Positions 9,948 through 18,190 of a stretch of DNA of 64,000 bases are shown piece after piece. Position numbers and translations under genes: made by a program. The notes beneath the pieces were generated by a model, which was not told the DNA's origin, made no database searches, and worked only from the letters and a program-made list of their open reading frames with translations. This stretch comes from Bacteroides sedimenti (GTDB taxonomy: Bacteria > Bacteroidota > Bacteroidia > Bacteroidales > Bacteroidaceae). Every line of letters begins with the position of its first letter. Position 1 is the first letter of the stretch. The stretch lies in NCBI RefSeq assembly GCF_040365225.1, contig NZ_AP028055.1:3286001-3350000 (forward strand), written 5' to 3'.

Positions 9948-11066
9948 ATGAAAAATACTACTACTAAGCATAGACTTGATTCACTTGATATTTTACGGGG
10001 ATTCGACCTTTTTATGTTGGTTTTTCTTCAACCTATCTTGGTTGGCTTGCTGCAAAAAATTAACAATCCCTCATTCCAAGGCATTCTTAACCAACTAGAT
10101 CATGAAGTTTGGACGGGTTTCAGAGCATGGGATTTGGTGATGCCTCTATTTCTTTTCATGGCAGGTGCAGCCATGCCGTTCTCATTCCAGAAATACCGGC
10201 TCGATAATAATAAATGGCCTATCTACAAACGTATTTTCCGCCGTGTTTTCTTGTTGTTTGTTCTGGGAGCCGTGGTGCAGGGAAACTTGCTGGGACTGAA
10301 CCCCAAATATCTCTACCTCTATACGAATACGTTGCAGGCCATTGGCATCGGTTATCTGATTGCCGCCATTATCCAGCTTTATCTCCCTACGAAAGGACAG
10401 CTTATTGCCACAGCACTGCTTCTGCTGCTATATTGGGCGCCAATGACTTTTCTGGGTGATTTTACACCCGAGGGAAACTTTGCTGAAAAGGTAGACCGTT
10501 TCGTCCTTGGCCGTTTCCGCGACGGTGTTTACTGGAACGAAGACGGAAACTGGTCGTTCGCTCCCAATTACAACTACACCTGGATACTCAGTAGTCTCAC
10601 TTTTGGTGTAACGGTAATGATGGGCGCATTTGCTGGGAGAATAATGAAAGACGGAAAAGATAAGCTCCGAAATGTGCAGACGCTGCTGATAGTAGGAGGT
10701 GCCTGTATTATCATAGCCCTGATCTGGAGTCTTCAGATGCCTATTATCAAGAGAATCTGGACTTGCAGTATGACACTTTATTCAGGCGGCATCAGTTTTA
10801 TGCTAATGGGCCTCTTTTACTACTGGATTGATTGCAAGCAGCATACAAAAGGGTTGAAATGGCTAAAGATTTATGGTATGAACTCCATCACGGCTTATGT
10901 ATTGGGAGAGATCATCAATTTTAGGAGCATCGTACAATCAGTCTGCTACGGTTTCGAGCAGTACTTGGGAAATTACTATTCCGTCCTGATCAACCTAGGA
11001 AACTACTTGATTGTGTTCTTTATCCTCAGAGAACTTTATAAAAGAGGTGTTTTCCTGAAAGTATAA
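9948..11066 (+). CDS. DUF5009 / HGSNAT-like membrane acyltransferase
   Basis: Inner-membrane protein of 372 residues with about nine to ten hydrophobic segments. The N-terminus RLDSLDILRGFDLFMLVFLQ and the following RAWDLVMPLFLFMAGAAMPF are typical of the DUF5009/heparan-alpha-glucosaminide N-acetyltransferase superfamily, whose best-known member moves an acetyl group across the membrane on to an amino sugar. Such genes are frequent in Bacteroides glycan loci, so it may modify an imported sugar, but the acceptor is unknown. It has its own promoter, 190 bases after the HTCS gene, and a terminator after it. Base composition from about 10.2 kb is more GC-rich than in the upstream genes. Confidence 0.85.
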   Translation: MKNTTTKHRLDSLDILRGFDLFMLVFLQPILVGLLQKINNPSFQGILNQLDHEVWTGFRAWDLVMPLFLFMAGAAMPFSFQKYRLDNNKWPIYKRIFRRVFLLFVLGAVVQGNLLGLNPKYLYLYTNTLQAIGIGYLIAAIIQLYLPTKGQLIATALLLLLYWAPMTFLGDFTPEGNFAEKVDRFVLGRFRDGVYWNEDGNWSFAPNYNYTWILSSLTFGVTVMMGAFAGRIMKDGKDKLRNVQTLLIVGGACIIIALIWSLQMPIIKRIWTCSMTLYSGGISFMLMGLFYYWIDCKQHTKGLKWLKIYGMNSITAYVLGEIINFRSIVQSVCYGFEQYLGNYYSVLINLGNYLIVFFILRELYKRGVFLKV

Positions 11067-11082
11067 ACCTTCCAGAAATATA

Positions 11083-11122
11083 AAAGAGAGCCAGATTCAT
11101 TTATCCGGCTCCTCTTTGTTTA
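11083..11122 (+). terminator. Terminator after DUF5009 gene
   Basis: AGAGAGCC pairs with GGCTCCTCT across a loop rich in A and T (one bulged base), followed by TTTGTTTATT. It lies 17 bases after the stop codon. Confidence 0.6.
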
Positions 11123-11215
11123 TTAAGTCTTCCATATTACGCATCGTCCCTCGTATTTGGCCTTTTTTACGGCAGACCCTTTCAATAACTCCATTGTTTT
11201 ACGGACCAAAAGTGT

Positions 11216-11223
11216 TATATTTG
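11216..11223 (+). promoter_or_regulatory. Unassigned -7 element
   Basis: TATATTTG is a full -7 match with TTG at 11195-11197, 18 bases upstream. The next start codon is far away (11638), so it could start a long leader or a small RNA. Confidence 0.35.
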
Positions 11224-11444
11224 TCTCACAAAGCAAAGCTGTTGTTAACTTGAACACTGTTTTATGAATCGTTCAAGCAATGGATATGAAAAGCCTAAGT
11301 AAAGCAAAGTAAATTTTTCGTTTTGTGTTAACATTATTGTCCAATTGCGCTGTAATATAGTGATAATCATTCTTTCATGCGTTTTAATCAATCTTCTATT
11401 TTACACATTTCGTTTTACCCCTTACATCTAGGGCTTAAACAAAT

Positions 11445-11500
11445 AAGGTGTACTTCTAATACAGTAAAGGTGTAGGTTAAATTATATTAAGGTGTAGGTA
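11445..11500 (+). repeat. Three direct repeats AAGGTGTA in exact 22-bp phase
   Basis: Copies of AAGGTGTA begin at 11445, 11467 and 11489; copies two and three extend to AAGGTGTAGGT. The 22-bp period puts all three on the same face of the helix. The array ends about 100 bases before the -7 element of the GT51 gene and looks like a multi-site operator. Confidence 0.75.
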
Positions 11501-11600
11501 TATACTCTGATTTGTCGCCTTGTTTTCATTTAATGATCGCCATCTTTTCTTTAAACTTCTAATTCTTTTAGTTTAGTGAACAAGTTCCGTCAGAAATATC

Positions 11601-11608
11601 TAATTTTG
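11601..11608 (+). promoter_or_regulatory. -7 element of GT51 gene
   Basis: TAATTTTG matches TAnnTTTG, 30 bases before the ATG at 11638. Confidence 0.5.
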
Positions 11609-11637
11609 CATCGCAAAACAAAAATGCAAACAAATCT

Positions 11638-13593
11638 ATGTTCAGAATCGGACAAAAAACAAAGATAGGGATTCTGGTGGTTGCCGGTCTCATCGTTGTG
11701 GCAGTGATAGCCATTTATCTATGCAAAGATTCACTGTTGAATCATTATGCCAAAGGGAAATTTGACAAACTTGAAAAAGAATACGGGTTGAGAATTACCT
11801 ATGATCGCCTTCATATGCCGGGAATTAATGAGGTAGAGATTGAGCATCTCACTGTGGTTCCGCACGAAAGAGATACGCTTCTCACCCTACGTTCTTCAAA
11901 GGTAAAGCTAAGTCTCTGGGAAATGCTTTGGCTAAATGCCGAAATGAAACGGGTTACTACCGACGGACTCCATCTCTCCTTCGTTAAGAAAGACTCTCTC
12001 TCCAATTATGACTTTCTATTTAAAAAGGAACAAAGAAAGGACGATCAAGAAGATAGAAAGGATTATGCTAGTAAGGTATCCCATCTGTTAAAACTTCTTT
12101 TCGGTTCTTTACCGGATAACGGCGACATGAAGGATTTTGTTCTTAGTCATCGCAAGGATACTGTTTATACCGAAGTTCAGGTCCCCATGCTGCATATTGA
12201 AGAGAACCGGTTTGAAACGGAGATAAATGTGAAGGAGGGCAGTGTTGTGCGGCAATGGATCAGTCGCGGACGGGTACATAGCGGTGAAAAGACCGTTGAG
12301 GCTGAACTTTATTCCAAGAATCCGGGCAAGGTTCTGCTTCCTTATCTGAATAAATATTACGGTGCCCAGGTGGCTTTTGATACACTTTCTTATCGGCTGA
12401 CCGAAACCAAACGAGGAGGAGAGGTAACCCTGAATGGAAAGGCGGAGGTATGTGGACTGCAGCTTTATCATCCGGGGCTTTCGCCCGAAGTGGTGGACCT
12501 TGACAGGGGGCGATTCAATTACACCATCAATGTGGGAAAAGATTTTGTGGAGCTGGACAGTGCCACTACGGTTCAGTTTAACAGATTAGACTTTCATCCC
12601 TATATCCGTGCACAGAAAAGTGAAAAATGGCACATCACAATGGCTGTGGATAAACCCGCTTTTCCGGCTGATGATTTGTTCTCATCCCTACCCAAAGGTC
12701 TCTTCAGTAATCTGGAAGGATTGAAGACAAGTGGGAACCTTTCTTACCATTTTCTGTTGGATGTTGACTTTAATAATCTTAATGCCCTTAAACTGGAATC
12801 AGATTTGAAAGGAAATAGTTTCAAGATTACAGGGTATGGAAAAGAGAGCCTGTCGAAAATGAACGGTTCGTTCCTTTACACAGCCTACGAGAATGGCAGA
12901 CCGGTACGCACCTTTATCGTTGGGCCCGAAAATCCTAATTTCCGTCCGTTGGATAGTATTTCACCTTTGCTTCAGACAGCAGTTATGCAGTCTGAAGACG
13001 GTTCTTTCTATTCCCACCGTGGATTCCGTCTGGATGCCTTGCGTCTGGCATTGATTCACGACCTGAAAGTGAAGAAGTTTGCCCGTGGCGGAAGTACAAT
13101 TTCCATGCAGCTGGTGAAGAATGTCTTTCTGAACAGAAATAAAAACCTGCTTCGTAAGCTTGAGGAGGCAATGATTGTGTGGCTGGTGGAGAATCAGGGG
13201 CTTACTTCCAAGCACCGCATGTATGAAGTGTATCTTAATATTGCCGAATGGGGACCAATGGTTTATGGTGCCTGCGAAGCGTCGCATTTCTATTTCGGCA
13301 AGGAGCCATCGCAACTTACACCTGAAGAGGCCATTTTTATGGCATCTCTCATTCCTAAACCGAAACGTTACCGCAGCTATTTTGACGAGAATATGCAGCT
13401 TCGTTCCTGGCTGGGAGGTTATTTCCGGCTGATAGCCAACCGACTGAGCCGGAAAGGGCTGATTACAGAAGAGCAAGCTGCCGCCATTCAACCGATAGTA
13501 GTGCTATCGGGCAGTGCCGTTCAGGGCTTTTCTGCACCGAAAGACTCTGTAACTGTAGTCGAACTGCCTGTTGTTGAGGAAACCGATAAATAA
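11638..13593 (+). CDS. GT51 peptidoglycan glycosyltransferase with large N-terminal extension
   Basis: The C-terminal third is a GT51 (transglycosylase) domain, which polymerises lipid II into glycan strands at the outer face of the inner membrane. It is recognised by TAVMQSEDGSFYSHRGF (catalytic Glu near residue 453), GGSTISMQLVKNVFL, LLRKLEEAMIVWLVE and LNIAEWGPMVYGACEASHFYFG. There is one N-terminal membrane anchor (about residues 10-29). No penicillin-binding domain follows. Residues about 35-420 are an extracytoplasmic beta-rich region of roughly 390 residues, far longer than in ordinary monofunctional MtgA proteins (about 240 in total), and somewhat AsmA-like in pattern. The gene is monocistronic, ending in a bidirectional terminator that begins in its stop codon. 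Confidence 0.88.
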   Translation: MFRIGQKTKIGILVVAGLIVVAVIAIYLCKDSLLNHYAKGKFDKLEKEYGLRITYDRLHMPGINEVEIEHLTVVPHERDTLLTLRSSKVKLSLWEMLWLNAEMKRVTTDGLHLSFVKKDSLSNYDFLFKKEQRKDDQEDRKDYASKVSHLLKLLFGSLPDNGDMKDFVLSHRKDTVYTEVQVPMLHIEENRFETEINVKEGSVVRQWISRGRVHSGEKTVEAELYSKNPGKVLLPYLNKYYGAQVAFDTLSYRLTETKRGGEVTLNGKAEVCGLQLYHPGLSPEVVDLDRGRFNYTINVGKDFVELDSATTVQFNRLDFHPYIRAQKSEKWHITMAVDKPAFPADDLFSSLPKGLFSNLEGLKTSGNLSYHFLLDVDFNNLNALKLESDLKGNSFKITGYGKESLSKMNGSFLYTAYENGRPVRTFIVGPENPNFRPLDSISPLLQTAVMQSEDGSFYSHRGFRLDALRLALIHDLKVKKFARGGSTISMQLVKNVFLNRNKNLLRKLEEAMIVWLVENQGLTSKHRMYEVYLNIAEWGPMVYGACEASHFYFGKEPSQLTPEEAIFMASLIPKPKRYRSYFDENMQLRSWLGGYFRLIANRLSRKGLITEEQAAAIQPIVVLSGSAVQGFSAPKDSVTVVELPVVEETDK

Positions 13594-13627
13594 GAAGGGC
13601 AACCACTTCACAGCGACTGCCCTTCTT
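13592..13627. terminator. Bidirectional terminator
   Basis: AAGAAGGGCA (13592-13601) pairs perfectly with TGCCCTTCTT (13618-13627). It sits between convergent genes and can serve both; the TAA of the GT51 gene overlaps its left arm. Confidence 0.85.
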
Positions 13628-13659
13628 GAAAAACAATGTAATATAACTATTTATTGAAA

Positions 13660-15060
13660 CTATCTTCTTGACCAACTGTCTCTGCTTCTCGATGATTCGG
13701 AAGAAGAGCTACGGCTGTTATCGTTGCTTGCAGATCTAGATTGTTCTGAAGAAGAACTTCTTACGCTGCTTCTGTCGTTGTCCGAACTCCGTGTTGAAGG
13801 AGCAGGAGATGCTTGGCGGCTCTCTGAATAACTTCTTGATGAACTAACCGAAGAACGGCTTTCAGAATTACTCCTTTGTACGTTTGCCGGAGCGCGGTTT
13901 TCTGAGCTGGATCTTACGTATTCATAACTTCTGCCGGAGTTGTTGCTTCTTACAACAGGAGTGCCCGCAGTGGAGCGATTATAGGAAGATTCTCTTTCGC
14001 TGCTAACCGAAGGTCTTGCTTCGCTTCTTTTTTCTGCATTTTCAGAACCTCTGTTACTATATCTGTTTCTTTCGGCGGAACTGTTATTGTTGTATGTTCC
14101 ATTGTCAGAGTTTATAAAATAGCTTTCATTATTAGGGGTTCTATCTCTCCTTCGTTCGCCTCCTTGGTTTGTATCACGTTCTCTTTTTATTTCTTGTCTA
14201 TTATTCTCTCTTTCTTTATTTATTTCCCTTCTTTCATTACGCGTATCCTCTCTTTCTTTACGTATATTTTCTCTCTCCTTACCGGATTTTTCTTTCTCTC
14301 TATCCGAAGAGCCTCTTACTGTTCCTCTGTTGTTCTCAGTAGAACGATTGACTCCAGTTGAAGTTCTGCCTCTTTGAGATTCTGAGTTACGACCGGTATT
14401 GTAAAGGTCATCGTTGAATTTTCTTCCGCGGCTTTCCCTGTTTGGAGTGACATTCATGTTTTTGTAAACCGGTGAAGTCCTGCCGAAATCTGAACGACGG
14501 TTGTTGTTGTATACATTTACATCTCTTGTCTGGAAATTGCCCCGATACACATTATGGCTGTATTTGTTCATGTAGAAGCTACGGTCATTGTAATGAGAAC
14601 GGAAGTGTCCTCCATGATAGCTTTTATAATGGTATGGCTTCCCGAAATAGAAGAATCCCGGATCTCTATAAGTGAGGTATATCCTGAACCCCCAGGAGTA
14701 TCCGCTTGAATAAATAGGACGATAGAAATAATCGATGTTTAGGAAACGTTCATATTGCCAGTCTGACAGCACCCAGCGAAGGTCGTCATTACGCATGTCC
14801 AGATAATAATAATAATCGTCCAGCGCCCAGCTTTCTTCGTAAACCACATCATCTATAATATAACGTATATTGTAGATAAAGTCGTAATTAATTTCATATA
14901 CATCATTGTATTGTTCAGTAGAAAGGTTCAGCTCATAAGCCATTTTGTCGGTTAGGAAACGAGTTTCTTGGCGAACCTTATTAGTGCTCATAGCAGCCAT
15001 GCTTATTGAACTGATGGAGCTCAATGTGATGGCAATCAGGGTGAATATTAACTTTTTCAT
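13660..15060 (-). CDS. Secreted protein with Ser/Arg-rich disordered C-terminal half
   Basis: Function unknown. The 466-residue protein has a clear signal peptide (MKKLIFTLIAITLSSISSIS, then MAA). Residues about 27-165 look folded and are rich in Tyr and Asp, with a repeated YYYYLDMRNDDLRWVLSDWQY-like character. From about 170 to the end the protein is low-complexity: first Asn/Arg/Gly, then a charged stretch of KERE/RNERRE repeats (about 245-310), then Ser/Arg-rich sequence to the C-terminus. The strong positive charge could bind an acidic polymer such as DNA, teichoic-like material or capsule; that is inference. Flanked by terminators on both sides, so transcribed alone. Confidence 0.8.
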   Translation of the reverse strand: MKKLIFTLIAITLSSISSISMAAMSTNKVRQETRFLTDKMAYELNLSTEQYNDVYEINYDFIYNIRYIIDDVVYEESWALDDYYYYLDMRNDDLRWVLSDWQYERFLNIDYFYRPIYSSGYSWGFRIYLTYRDPGFFYFGKPYHYKSYHGGHFRSHYNDRSFYMNKYSHNVYRGNFQTRDVNVYNNNRRSDFGRTSPVYKNMNVTPNRESRGRKFNDDLYNTGRNSESQRGRTSTGVNRSTENNRGTVRGSSDREKEKSGKERENIRKEREDTRNERREINKERENNRQEIKRERDTNQGGERRRDRTPNNESYFINSDNGTYNNNSSAERNRYSNRGSENAEKRSEARPSVSSERESSYNRSTAGTPVVRSNNSGRSYEYVRSSSENRAPANVQRSNSESRSSVSSSRSYSESRQASPAPSTRSSDNDRSSVRSSSSEQSRSASNDNSRSSSSESSRSRDSWSRR

Positions 15061-15094
15061 AACGCAACAGTTTAATGGTTCTTAATTGATGATA

Positions 15095-15102
15095 CAAAAA
15101 TA
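15095..15102 (-). promoter_or_regulatory. -7 element of the Ser/Arg-rich protein gene
   Basis: TATTTTTG on the minus strand matches TAnnTTTG, 35 bases before the ATG at 15060. It is the same sequence that forms the U-tract of the cvfB terminator. Confidence 0.45.
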
Positions 15103-15125
15103 GGGCGAGGAAATGCCTCGCCCTA
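15101..15125 (-). terminator. cvfB terminator
   Basis: TAGGGCGAGG pairs with CCTCGCCCTA around a 5-base loop and, read on the minus strand, is followed by TTTTTG. It lies 41 bases after the cvfB stop codon. Confidence 0.85.
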
Positions 15126-15165
15126 ATGATAATCCCCATATGTTTTTAGGGATTTCCCTATATCT

Positions 15166-15999
15166 TTAAGCTAAAAGGATACCGTCTTTTTCTAATATAA
15201 TCAGCCTTTTTTTATAAAGGTCGCCAACGGCTTTTTTGAAAGTTTTCTTGCTTACACCGAAGGTGTCATATATCTCTTCTGCCGGACTTTTATCATTCAA
15301 TGAGATTCTTTCACCATTCTTCTTGATATATGATAGCAAAGTAACCGAGAAATCATCAATCTTCTCGAAGCCCGGTTTCTGAAGCATCAGGTCAATCTTT
15401 CCATCTTCCCGTACCTGTTTCACATACGCTTTAATTGTCATCCCCGTATGTAGTTGCTGGAATATCTCTCCTTCGTATAGCAATCCACTGAACTGATTTT
15501 CCACAATGGCTTTGAATCCCAGATCTGTCTTTTGCCAAATCAGGATTGAAACCTCATCGTTGGGCTGATAAGCGGGAATCTCTTTGGAAAGGTACCGTTC
15601 CACTTTGGCAGAAGCCACAATGCGATAACTCTCTTCATCTATATGTGCGTGAATCACATATCTCTTTCCAACCTGCATTTTCATTTTCTGCTCTCCGAAA
15701 GGAACAAACAGATCCTTCATCAGTCCCCAGTTGAGGAATGCACCGAACTGGTTTATCCAGGACACTTCCAAACAAGCAAACTCTCCCACCTGCACCAATG
15801 GAGTCAGGGTAGTGGCAATCAGCCGTTCTTCATTGTCCAGATAAAGAAAAACATTCAGGAAATCACCTATTTTGCAGTCTTCCGGAACATAACGAGTAGG
15901 AAGGAGAATTTCTCCTTGATCTCCACCATCCAGGTAAACGCCAAAATCGACGGTCTTGACTACCTCTAGGATATTAAATTTCCCCAGTTCTATATTCAT
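15166..15999 (-). CDS. cvfB: CvfB/YitL-family S1-like RNA-binding protein
   Basis: Cytoplasmic protein of about 277 residues with tandem S1-like OB folds and a C-terminal winged-helix region. Recognisable stretches are the opening GKFNILEVVKTVDFGVYLDGGDQGEILLP, LEVSWINQFGAFLNWGLMKDLFVP, and the C-terminal YDTFGVSKKTFKKAVGDLYKK typical of CvfB. Members bind RNA and influence expression of virulence or stress genes in Firmicutes; the role in Bacteroides is not established. A longer start at 16023 (MSVLNNSS) would overlap the upstream pit gene by 17 bases; the ATG at 15999 is preferred. It is the last gene of a probable DUF47-pit-cvfB transcript. Confidence 0.85.
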   Translation of the reverse strand: MNIELGKFNILEVVKTVDFGVYLDGGDQGEILLPTRYVPEDCKIGDFLNVFLYLDNEERLIATTLTPLVQVGEFACLEVSWINQFGAFLNWGLMKDLFVPFGEQKMKMQVGKRYVIHAHIDEESYRIVASAKVERYLSKEIPAYQPNDEVSILIWQKTDLGFKAIVENQFSGLLYEGEIFQQLHTGMTIKAYVKQVREDGKIDLMLQKPGFEKIDDFSVTLLSYIKKNGERISLNDKSPAEEIYDTFGVSKKTFKKAVGDLYKKRLIILEKDGILLA

Positions 16000-16006
16000 G
16001 CTGCTA

Positions 16007-17011
16007 TTATTTAATACCGACAAGATTTACGATCTGGTAAATGATTCCAGCCAGTACTGCGCTAACAGGAATAGTCAGAATCCAAGCCCACAACAAATTG
16101 ATTGTTACGCCCCAGCGAACGGCTGAAAGCCTTTTTACGGCTCCAACTCCCATAATTGAACCTGTGATAGTATGTGTTGTACTTACAGGTATTTTGAGGA
16201 ATTCAGTTATAAATAGTGTTACGGCACCGGCAGTTTCTGCGCAGACACCTTCTAAAGCAGTCACTTTCGTAATCTTGCTTCCCATAGTTTTTACAATACG
16301 CCATCCTCCGATCATTGTACCAAGGCCAATTGCGGCGAAGCAAGAGAGAGGAATCCAATCGGGCATTGAATCTACTGATTTGATGCTGCCGTAAGAAATC
16401 AGAGCTGTAGCTATAATCCCCATTACTTTTTGTGAATCATTCAAACCATGTCCCAGACTAAACAAAGCGGAAGAAGCCAACTGCAACTTACGGAACGAAT
16501 TTTCTGCCGTACGGGCATTGACTCGTTTGAAAAGCCACAAGATTCCGATTGTGATTATGGCAGAGATAATCATACCGATTACCGGAGCCAACACAATGAA
16601 AGATGCAATTTTGAGGATTACAGCTGTATGAATGGATTGAAAACCTGCACCGCTGATAGCTGCTCCGGCAAATCCGCCGATAAGTGTATGAGAAGAGGAT
16701 GAAGGTATTCCAAGCCACCAGGTAAGAAGATTCCAGGAGATTGCGGCAATTAGTCCTGAAAGAATAATGGGAAGAGTAATGTATTGTTCTAAAACTGTTT
16801 TGGCCACAGTGTTGGCAATACCAAACTCTCCGATTACGTATCTTGCCACAAAGAACGCGATAAAGTTGAATGCTGCAGCCCAGATAACCGCTTGCACAGG
16901 GGTTAGTACCCGGGTTGTAACAATTGTTGCAATAGAGTTGGCCGCATCGTGAAAGCCGTTAATAAAATCAAAAATAAGCCCTAATGCAATAACAATAATA
17001 AGTAATGTCAT
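16007..17011 (-). CDS. pit: PiT-family inorganic phosphate transporter
   Basis: Low-affinity, ion-coupled phosphate permease of the inner membrane, 334 residues with about nine to ten membrane segments. The duplicated PiT signatures are visible: FDFINGFHDAANSIAT near the N-terminus and SLGHGLNDSQKVMG in the second half, plus VSTTHTITGSIMGVG. The usual length of bacterial Pit is 330-500. It starts 15 bases after a DUF47 (PhoU-like) gene, the common arrangement in which DUF47 modulates the transporter. Confidence 0.95.
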   Translation of the reverse strand: MTLLIIVIALGLIFDFINGFHDAANSIATIVTTRVLTPVQAVIWAAAFNFIAFFVARYVIGEFGIANTVAKTVLEQYITLPIILSGLIAAISWNLLTWWLGIPSSSSHTLIGGFAGAAISGAGFQSIHTAVILKIASFIVLAPVIGMIISAIITIGILWLFKRVNARTAENSFRKLQLASSALFSLGHGLNDSQKVMGIIATALISYGSIKSVDSMPDWIPLSCFAAIGLGTMIGGWRIVKTMGSKITKVTALEGVCAETAGAVTLFITEFLKIPVSTTHTITGSIMGVGAVKRLSAVRWGVTINLLWAWILTIPVSAVLAGIIYQIVNLVGIK

Positions 17012-17026
17012 ATGTTTTGTTTTTTA

Positions 17027-17686
17027 TCAGGCGTATTTTACCAAGATAGTTACAATAGCTTTTCCTGTGCTGTTGATTTTATTTGCAGCTTTCTCAAGCT
17101 CCTGAATAATTTCTTTCAGCTTGATGAGTTCTACAGTATTGCTGCTAATGCTTGCTTCTTTGAAAAGACTGATGATTGCCTCTTCGTATACAACGTCTGC
17201 TTCTTCTTCCAGTCGTTTAATCTCTTTGCAATGAGCGCGAAGGCGAAGATCGGTTTTCTTGATGTTTGAAAGCTCATAAGCAGCATTTAAAAGCTCGTCG
17301 CTTCCTTTTTTAATGATATCAACCAGTTTGACTGAGTGCTCAGGGAAATGCTTTGGTTGATAAAGAAGAACTTTTTGTGCGCAGCGATTAATCACATCGA
17401 TTACATCATCCATTGCGTCGGCAAGTGCGTGAACATCTTCTCTGTCAAACGGAGTGATGAAAGTATTGTTTAACTCGTGAATAATACCTCCGGTAACTTT
17501 GTCACCCTTAACCTCTTCGGCCTTAATAAGCCGGCATAATTCGTTTTTGTGTGCTTCGTCTTCACAAGCGAAAAGCTCCTGAAGATAGGTTGCTGACTGA
17601 GAGAGAATAGTTGCTGTTTCTTCCAGCATTGGAAAGAACTTAACATCTTTCGGAGCAAACATGCTCAATAAAGTATTAATTTTCAT
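17027..17686 (-). CDS. DUF47 PhoU-like regulator of Pit
   Basis: Cytoplasmic all-helical protein of 219 residues in the DUF47/PhoU-related family, which accompanies PiT transporters and is thought to control them. Characteristic parts are the opening MFAPKDVKFFPMLEE, then VKGDKVTGGIIHELNNTFITPFDREDVHALADAMDDVID, in which the acidic residues resemble the metal-binding ExxxD motifs of PhoU. First gene of the transcript with pit 15 bases downstream; a -7 element lies at 17710-17717. Confidence 0.92.
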   Translation of the reverse strand: MKINTLLSMFAPKDVKFFPMLEETATILSQSATYLQELFACEDEAHKNELCRLIKAEEVKGDKVTGGIIHELNNTFITPFDREDVHALADAMDDVIDVINRCAQKVLLYQPKHFPEHSVKLVDIIKKGSDELLNAAYELSNIKKTDLRLRAHCKEIKRLEEEADVVYEEAIISLFKEASISSNTVELIKLKEIIQELEKAANKINSTGKAIVTILVKYA

Positions 17687-17709
17687 CTGTAGTCTTTATT
17701 ATTTCGCTG

Positions 17710-17717
17710 CAAATATA
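17710..17717 (-). promoter_or_regulatory. -7 element of DUF47-pit operon
   Basis: TATATTTG on the minus strand, a full -7 match, 24 bases before the ATG at 17686. Confidence 0.55.
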
Positions 17718-18131
17718 GAATTTTCTGATTGTACATGCAAAACAATTTAACTATTTATATTCAAAATAAATACGCTCTGAAAATCGTGTAAAACAAATGT
17801 TGCTAATATGATTATTGAGAATCCCAGATAATTAAGGTGCTACTTTGCCTAAACATCCTTTTTTAGTAAAAAAATAACTAATCAAAATTAATCTTAAAAT
17901 TTAATGGTATTTGTATTAGAAGGCTCTTTATGAGTGCTTTAAGCAGATGTGGCTGTTTTTGCTTTTTTATACAAACAAGAATTCAGAACTGAATGTTTCG
18001 TGGTAAATCTGGAAGACTTTTTTATTAAGTTCAGATATGAATCGATGTAAAAACTCTTGTAAGGAGCTATTTGAACTCTAGAAAACTCAGTTTTTTAAAG
18101 AGAATATCTTTTTCTTGAGCTTTAAAACAAA

Positions 18132-18172
18132 GAAGAGGCTGATTCCAAATTGTTAAATGAACCAGCCTCTTC
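18132..18172 (-). terminator. GH109 gene terminator
   Basis: GAAGAGGCTG and CAGCCTCTTC form a perfect 10-bp stem with a 21-base loop, 19 bases after the stop codon; on the minus strand it is followed by TTTGTTTT. Confidence 0.8.
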
Positions 18173-18190
18173 AAATATGTTATTTGTTAA

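Larger units (their letters stand above)
11067..11637. other. Intergenic region with spare promoter and phased repeats
   Basis: 571 bases between the DUF5009 and GT51 genes. It holds a terminator, a -7 element at 11216-11223 with no gene for 415 bases after it, three direct repeats in 22-bp phase (11445-11496), and a second -7 at 11601-11608. No coding region is convincing. Confidence 0.6.
17687..18190. other. Intergenic region between GH109 gene end and DUF47 promoter
   Basis: 504 AT-rich bases on which I see only the DUF47 -7 element and the GH109 terminator. No plausible gene. Confidence 0.5.

Noticed and set aside
12109..13491. Long minus-strand frames inside the GT51 gene
   Set aside because: They lie opposite a gene with clear GT51 motifs and have no domain or promoter; they are antisense shadows.
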